A stretch of 64,000 bases of DNA. It comes from Psococerastis gibbosa. Lineage: Eukaryota; Arthropoda; Insecta; Psocodea; Psocidae. The notes beneath the pieces are model-generated. The model did no database searches. It was not told the origin of the DNA and saw only the letters and a list, made by a program, of their open reading frames with translations. The translations under genes and the position numbers were made by a program. Positions 59,809 through 64,000 of this stretch are shown in pieces (the first letter of the stretch is position 1; each line of letters opens with the position of its first letter). Where the stretch lies: contig OZ020491.1 of assembly GCA_963971405.1 (NCBI GenBank), forward strand, positions 13,944,855-14,008,854. Reading direction: 5' to 3'.

Positions 59809-62332
59809 ATGTGGACTACTATTTTTATGCGGTTACTTAGGAGGAAAGTTGTCCTGGGATTGATTTTATCGTTTTCCGCGCTTTACTGCGTGATAAGCTT
59901 TTGGCAAGAGGTGATTGCATTTTGTTATTATGAAAATACAGTCTTGTCATTATGCTTCAATTAGTATCAAAGCACTAATTATTCTCATAATTTCAGGGTG
60001 GCAGTGGCAGCTCTAATATTGAAAGAGACGGTGAGCCAAGTAACCCGAGATTGTTATTCTTATGGCATGGTGATAATGATAACAATGCTACTAGTGTGCA
60101 AGTACGAATTTTTATGATTAAATACTGTAGACTAATTTTTTAGAGTTACTCGGTTATCAGTGTCCTTACATAATGCGTGATTCCGTCCCATCACCGTGTT
60201 GTTAACTCTTAAAAGACGTGTTCATTGCGTAAATCGGCACAAATATTTTATGCATCTGTTGTGACTTAAATATTAATCATTGTCCGCTGCTCACGAGTGG
60301 CCAGAGATTGCATTGCAAGGGAAGATTTGACTGTTAAATTGAATCTTCTAAACAATACCGGTACACCATTCACAACCAGACTGGTGTAACTACTAAATGA
60401 GGCTCAGTCGTGGTCAATTGATGTATTATGACATCCCGTTTTTATCAATTATACAAATTACAAGTCACTTGTATAATTTATAAAAACAAGTGTACATTAC
60501 ACACTATTATTTTGCTAAAAGAAATTTCCACTAAGCTCTGTACACATATATATATACAAATTAATACACCTAAGGCATTCACGTTCACATTCACGGTAGA
60601 TTAACTAATAAGAAGAATGCAGCTAGAAGGAGGAAAAGAAGCTGCTCAGCACGACCGTCTTTAAGTCCACACCCCCATCATCAGCCCTCTTTTGGAGTTT
60701 AATAACTCTGCTAAGTGCCAAATGTGATTTTACTGGCTTAATGTCTGACAAGCCGATTAAATAAAAAAGAAACAAACACACGAATAAAGTTAGCGCTGCT
60801 ATTGGAGGTCGTTAAATAATTTGAACAATGTATCCATAGGTGACAACCTGCAGGAATTCTATCCAAGGAAAAGAACTTATAGTGGACGAGAAAGGCTACA
60901 TTTGTGCCCGAAGTGACGTCCTGCCGGCTGGTTGCTGCAACACTGACGCAGAAGGTACCCGGCGGTACGCTTGTGATACGTGTCAATCCTCTGGCTGCTG
61001 CAGTATCTACGAATATTGTATTTCGTGTTGTCTTCATCCTGATAAGGTAAATTTACAGCATAGTATGGCATCTCCTATTGCAGTAACCATGGCTTATCAC
61101 CAAACGCCTATTATTATTAGCATAGTCTTCAATGGGATACAAAATATGACTTGTGAATAATGACAATCAGTATAATTATCTTGCATAATACACAACGTGA
61201 GATGCAAAACTTTGGCCGCTCCACGATTGTGAAAAGGGGACTTATTAAAAGTTACACCTTCTTGCCATTCGGATGGGATCAGGCCGTTGGTCTATTGCTT
61301 CTGTTACCTCTATGTTAAGGGGAGTATAGACTTTGGTCCAGCTTTTCTATTATCTCTTATAGCCAGTGTAGGTTGACGTCGAGGACTTATACCAGTTTGC
61401 CAATGGCCAAAAATTGATACGGAAACTATATAAATAATTTCTGAAATCCATGGGGTCGTTGCCACTGGACAAGAGACCAATGGCCTAGGTTCATAAAAAG
61501 ACCTGCAGGCCATTATTATATTATAAGACTTTGGTCACCCCAAAATTCGATAGTTTTTATTCAATTTACTATGTTTTTTTAAAATATATATTGTAGAATT
61601 CAATATGTTGGTAAACAGTTTATGCACCACATCGCAGAGAAATTTCAATAATTGAGCCACTCATTATTCATTATATTCCCCAGCGGAAATTTTTAATTGA
61701 AGTACTGTCCGGAATTTCGCAAACATGAAAATTTCTGAATGTTATGATGTATAAACTATTTAGTTATCTACAATTTGAGGAAGAAAAAAACGTATTTTGG
61801 GTTAAACCAGGGGTGACCAAAGTCTAGATACTATGTCCTCTTAACTCTTGTACATGGTTAAGTCATGCCTTCGCCTGTTTCATTGTGTTAATGGTGAGCT
61901 TGTCTCGCCTTGTCCATTATCGCTTGTATCCGGTGTAGGTTAACATCGCGAACAAATACCAGCTTGCCAATGGCCAAAAATTCATACGGAAACAATACAA
62001 ATAATGTCCGAAATCCATGGGGTCGTTGGCATTGGGCAAGGGACCTATGGGCCACTATAAGTAGACCTGGGTCCAAAAGTCATTTAAAAAAAATAGCCTA
62101 ACCTAACCTCTTAAATGATGTTCTTGTAATTTTGCAGAAAGAAGTGCTGCAGGGTGTTTTGGGGAAATCTTCCGATAATGTGCTATTTGCATCGGTCACT
62201 GACCACTTTGAACTCTGCCTCGCCAAATGTAGAACAAGTTCGCAAAGTGTGAGACACGAAAATTCTTACAGAGACCCGTCTGCTAAACACTGCTATGGTG
62301 AAACACCTCTAGAAGATCCTCCCCCATCTTGA
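59809..62332 (+). CDS. SPRING1: SPRING (SREBP pathway regulator, C12orf49-like), complete
   Basis: Four exons, 59809-59910, 59997-60101, 60840-61046 and 62138-62332 (TGA), join in frame to 202 residues; the human protein is about 205. Residues 1-13 are basic, then a single membrane anchor ([19 protein letters not shown]), so it is a type II Golgi protein. A NAT sequon lies at residue 64. The Cys-rich lumenal domain is diagnostic: [47 protein letters not shown], then [20 protein letters not shown] and [14 protein letters not shown]. In mammals the protein is needed for SREBP processing through SCAP and site-1 protease. Intron 3 holds two copies of a dispersed repeat. AATAAA at 62553-62558 lies inside a SINE 220 bp downstream of the stop. 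Confidence 0.96.
61335..61500 (+). repeat. Dispersed repeat in SPRING intron 3, copy 1
   Basis: Shares TGTAGGTTGACGTCG, TTGCCAATGGCCAAAAATT, GATACGGAAAC and ATCCATGGGGTCGTTG with 61905-62065 in the same orientation and with 37790-37935 inverted. The class is unknown. Confidence 0.65.
61905..62065 (+). repeat. Dispersed repeat in SPRING intron 3, copy 2
   Basis: Same block order as copy 1, with TAACATCGCGAACAAATACC in place of the diverged left part. It ends in GACCTATGGGCC and GACCTGGGTCC. Confidence 0.65.
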
Positions 62333-62456
62333 AGGTACGAAAGTAAAAATGTAACTCTTAAGAGGAGTATAAACATCGTATGTATTCAATAACTGTCCCT
62401 CACACTCTTTCTCCTTTTAAAAGCCTCTTCTATCGAACATTGGCTATCATCATCAC

Positions 62457-62580
62457 ATTTTCTGGCCATGCTTCGGAGGGCATGTAAAGCAAGCGGTCCC
62501 GGGCCTTCTTAGAGAGGGCTTTATTCCGCTAAGTTGGCTTAGTAATAGAAACAATAAAAAGTCCTTATTTATTTATTTAT
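62457..62580 (+). mobile_element. SINE family B copy 4, 5'-truncated, carries AATAAA
   Basis: Begins in the body (ACATTTTCTGGCCATGCTTC) and keeps GGCATGTAAAGCAAGCGG, TAAGTTGGCTTAGTAATAG and the (TTTA)n tail. It holds the first AATAAA noticed downstream of the SPRING stop codon. Confidence 0.8.
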
Positions 62581-62722
62581 CATGGCAATTTGGAGCTTGG
62601 ACACTGCTGCTTTGAAAAGGGAAGTCGGGAAGTTGCCAAACCACTGCCTCAGGTTTTTCAACCAGGATGTTCTTCTGCCAGCAGCCTGATCATGGCGATT
62701 ATAATTACGCGTAATGGTGTTA

Positions 62723-62865
62723 GGCCTGGTGTCCACATACGTCAATCGTCAATGCGAAATATGAAGAATTGAAGGATTAGTAGACATTAAAGTCATACTA
62801 AAAATTCTGCTACCACGTCAAAACCATATTTCTCATTGACGATTGACGTATGTGGAAACCCCGCC
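62723..62865. mobile_element. Foldback MITE family 2, copy 3
   Basis: Arms GGCCTGGTGTCCACATACG and GTATGTGGAAACCCCGCC, loop with CTGCTACCACGTCAAAAC, perfect TTA duplications at 62720-62722 and 62866-62868. Confidence 0.87.
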
Positions 62866-62879
62866 TTAACTCAATTGTT

Positions 62880-63211
62880 TAAAATAAATGAACAGCAAAT
62901 TTCAGAATTTTTTAAATTGTGATGTTGCCAATACTGAAGAACTGAACTGACGCGACGGTGCCTTAGCAAATAAAAATAGCAAATATAAACACATATCGCC
63001 CTAGAAATAAACAAGTTTTAATTGTGAATTAATATATTAAAGATTATAAATAATTTGTCTAAATGTAAGGCAGAAAAAATAAAGAAAATATAGCCGAAGG
63101 TCATTCAATTCTTTAAATAGACACAATTTGAAGTTTCCGCGCATAGCACTCTTGCAACGATTACCAACATCAAAAATTTAAAAATTCTGAAATTTGCTGT
63201 TCATTTATTTT
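62880..63211. mobile_element. Palindromic element, AATAAATGAACAGCAAATTT arms
   Basis: The left arm AATAAATGAACAGCAAATTT plus CAGAATTTTT is repeated inverted at 63170-63210. It fills the gap between two MITEs exactly, so it is probably an element of its own. Confidence 0.7.
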
Positions 63212-63212
63212 A

Positions 63213-63351
63213 GGCGTGGATTCCACCAACGTCAATAGTGGTAGTAAATGTTTATTGACGTGGTCGCAGACATTTTTAGACAGTCTAAAAATGTCTGCTA
63301 CCACGTCAAAAAACATTTACTATCACTATTGACGTTGATGGAATCTCCACC
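63213..63351. mobile_element. Foldback MITE family 3
   Basis: Starts GGCGTGGATTCCACCAACG and ends CGTTGATGGAATCTCCACC. The centre carries GACGTGGTCGCAGACATTTT and complement. It is flanked by TTA at 63210-63212 and 63352-63354. Confidence 0.85.
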
Positions 63352-63354
63352 TTA

Positions 63355-63911
63355 GGTGCTTATTCCGCCTACGTCAATAGTGCATAGTAAATGCAGTATT
63401 GACGGACATTTCAATTTTACTCTGCGCCATAGTTAAAAACTTAAAATTGATCAATGATCATAGAGTAAAATCACGCGCTGTAAACAATAAAAAACTAAAA
63501 TGGCGTCTTGGAATATGTTAAGTACAAACTAAGGCACTATATACCCGGGTATTGTCATCCGCCATGTTGTATCCCATATTTCCTATATGGTAAGTATTGT
63601 AAGAAAAGTAAAAGATTGAAAAATATTGAAAAAACGAATATATACATTTTAGTATTTTCTTATGAACTACTTCCCTAATTGGTAGCACGTTTTTAAATAA
63701 TAATAAATAAACAACGTTAAATTTCTAAAAATTAATAGGTAAACACCCAATGCTTGGCTTATACACCAGACTTATAATGGATACAACATGGCGGATGACA
63801 ATACCTGTCTAATATAGAGCCCTAGTACAAACATTTTAATAGATTGTTTATAAAACAGTTTTCATCCATTAAACAGATCGGTGCACTATTGACGTAGGTG
63901 GAATAAGCGCC
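63355..63911. mobile_element. Foldback MITE family 4, split by a hAT-like insertion
   Basis: The ends GGTGCTTATTCCGCCTACG and CGTAGGTGGAATAAGCGCC are flanked by TTA at 63352-63354 and 63912-63914. Its core (TTGATCAATGATCATAGAG, ATGGCGTCTTGGAATATG, AGTACAAAC, ATTTTAATAGAT) is the family 1 core. The core is interrupted at AGTACAAAC by the element at 63530-63824. Confidence 0.85.
63530..63824. mobile_element. hAT-like MITE with perfect 8-bp target duplication
   Basis: Termini TAAGGCACTATA and TATAGAGCCCTA, with inner arms GGTATTGTCATCCGCCATG and exact complement. GTACAAAC is duplicated at 63522-63529 and 63825-63832. The empty site is preserved in the family 1 MITEs (AGTACAAACATTTTAATAG type). 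Confidence 0.9.
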
Positions 63912-64000
63912 TTATACAATTGAATTAATACCATCACGTGACATGGTATTATATTAACCCCGGTATTATTATCGCCATGATCAGGCTGCAGCAGGAGCAC

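Larger units (their letters stand above)
62679..63991. mobile_element. Outer TIR element containing nested MITEs
   Basis: CAGCAGCCTGATCATGGCGAT at the left and ATCGCCATGATCAGGCTGCAG at the right are inverted termini also found on the short element at 34422-34544. The inner right end shares ACCCCGGTATTATTATCG with that element. Removing the inner MITEs would leave a few hundred bp. Confidence 0.6.

Overview
This is nuclear DNA from an animal, most likely an invertebrate and probably an arthropod. It is AT-rich, its genes have many short exons with GT..AG introns, and the introns and spacers are packed with transposon remnants (Penelope-like elements, RTE/Jockey-type LINEs, two SINE families and many foldback MITEs). 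No prokaryotic gene, rRNA or CRISPR array is visible. The species assignment is inference from protein flavour and repeat content. Three conserved protein families could be assembled exon by exon from splice sites and reading phase.

Left third (1-20.9 kb): two beta-glucuronidase (GH2) genes lie tail to tail. Copy A (+, coding exons 875-9698) enters the window already in progress. Copy B (-, 20903 to 10424) is complete, with 12 coding exons and 646 codons. Every internal exon shared by the two has the same length (191, 141, 173, 144, 85, 177, 139 bp), so they are inverted paralogs. Copy A has two adjacent homologous 85-bp exons that look mutually exclusive. Copy B has an extra exon with its own stop and poly(A) signal, and a decayed tandem array of one splice-donor region. 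Their introns hold Penelope fragments (one with a hammerhead-ribozyme-like motif), a LINE with a 17-bp target duplication, SINEs and MITEs.

Middle (about 21-50.7 kb): I found no convincing protein gene. It is intergenic or intronic DNA containing MITEs with recognisable TIRs and target duplications (TTAA type, hAT type, TTA/TAA type), a repeat of about 700 bp present twice, inverted-repeat composites and simple repeats. A possible 5' noncoding exon of copy B lies near 23.0 kb.

Right part (50.7-62.3 kb): a complete ZNF207/BuGZ gene (-, 59545 to 50716, 6 coding exons, 453 codons) and a complete SPRING/C12orf49-like gene (+, 59809-62332, 4 exons, 202 codons) are divergent. Their start codons are only 263 bp apart, suggesting a shared bidirectional promoter. 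The last 1.3 kb (62.68-63.99 kb) is a nest of at least five palindromic MITEs, including a hAT-like element with a perfect 8-bp target duplication inside a Harbinger-like MITE.
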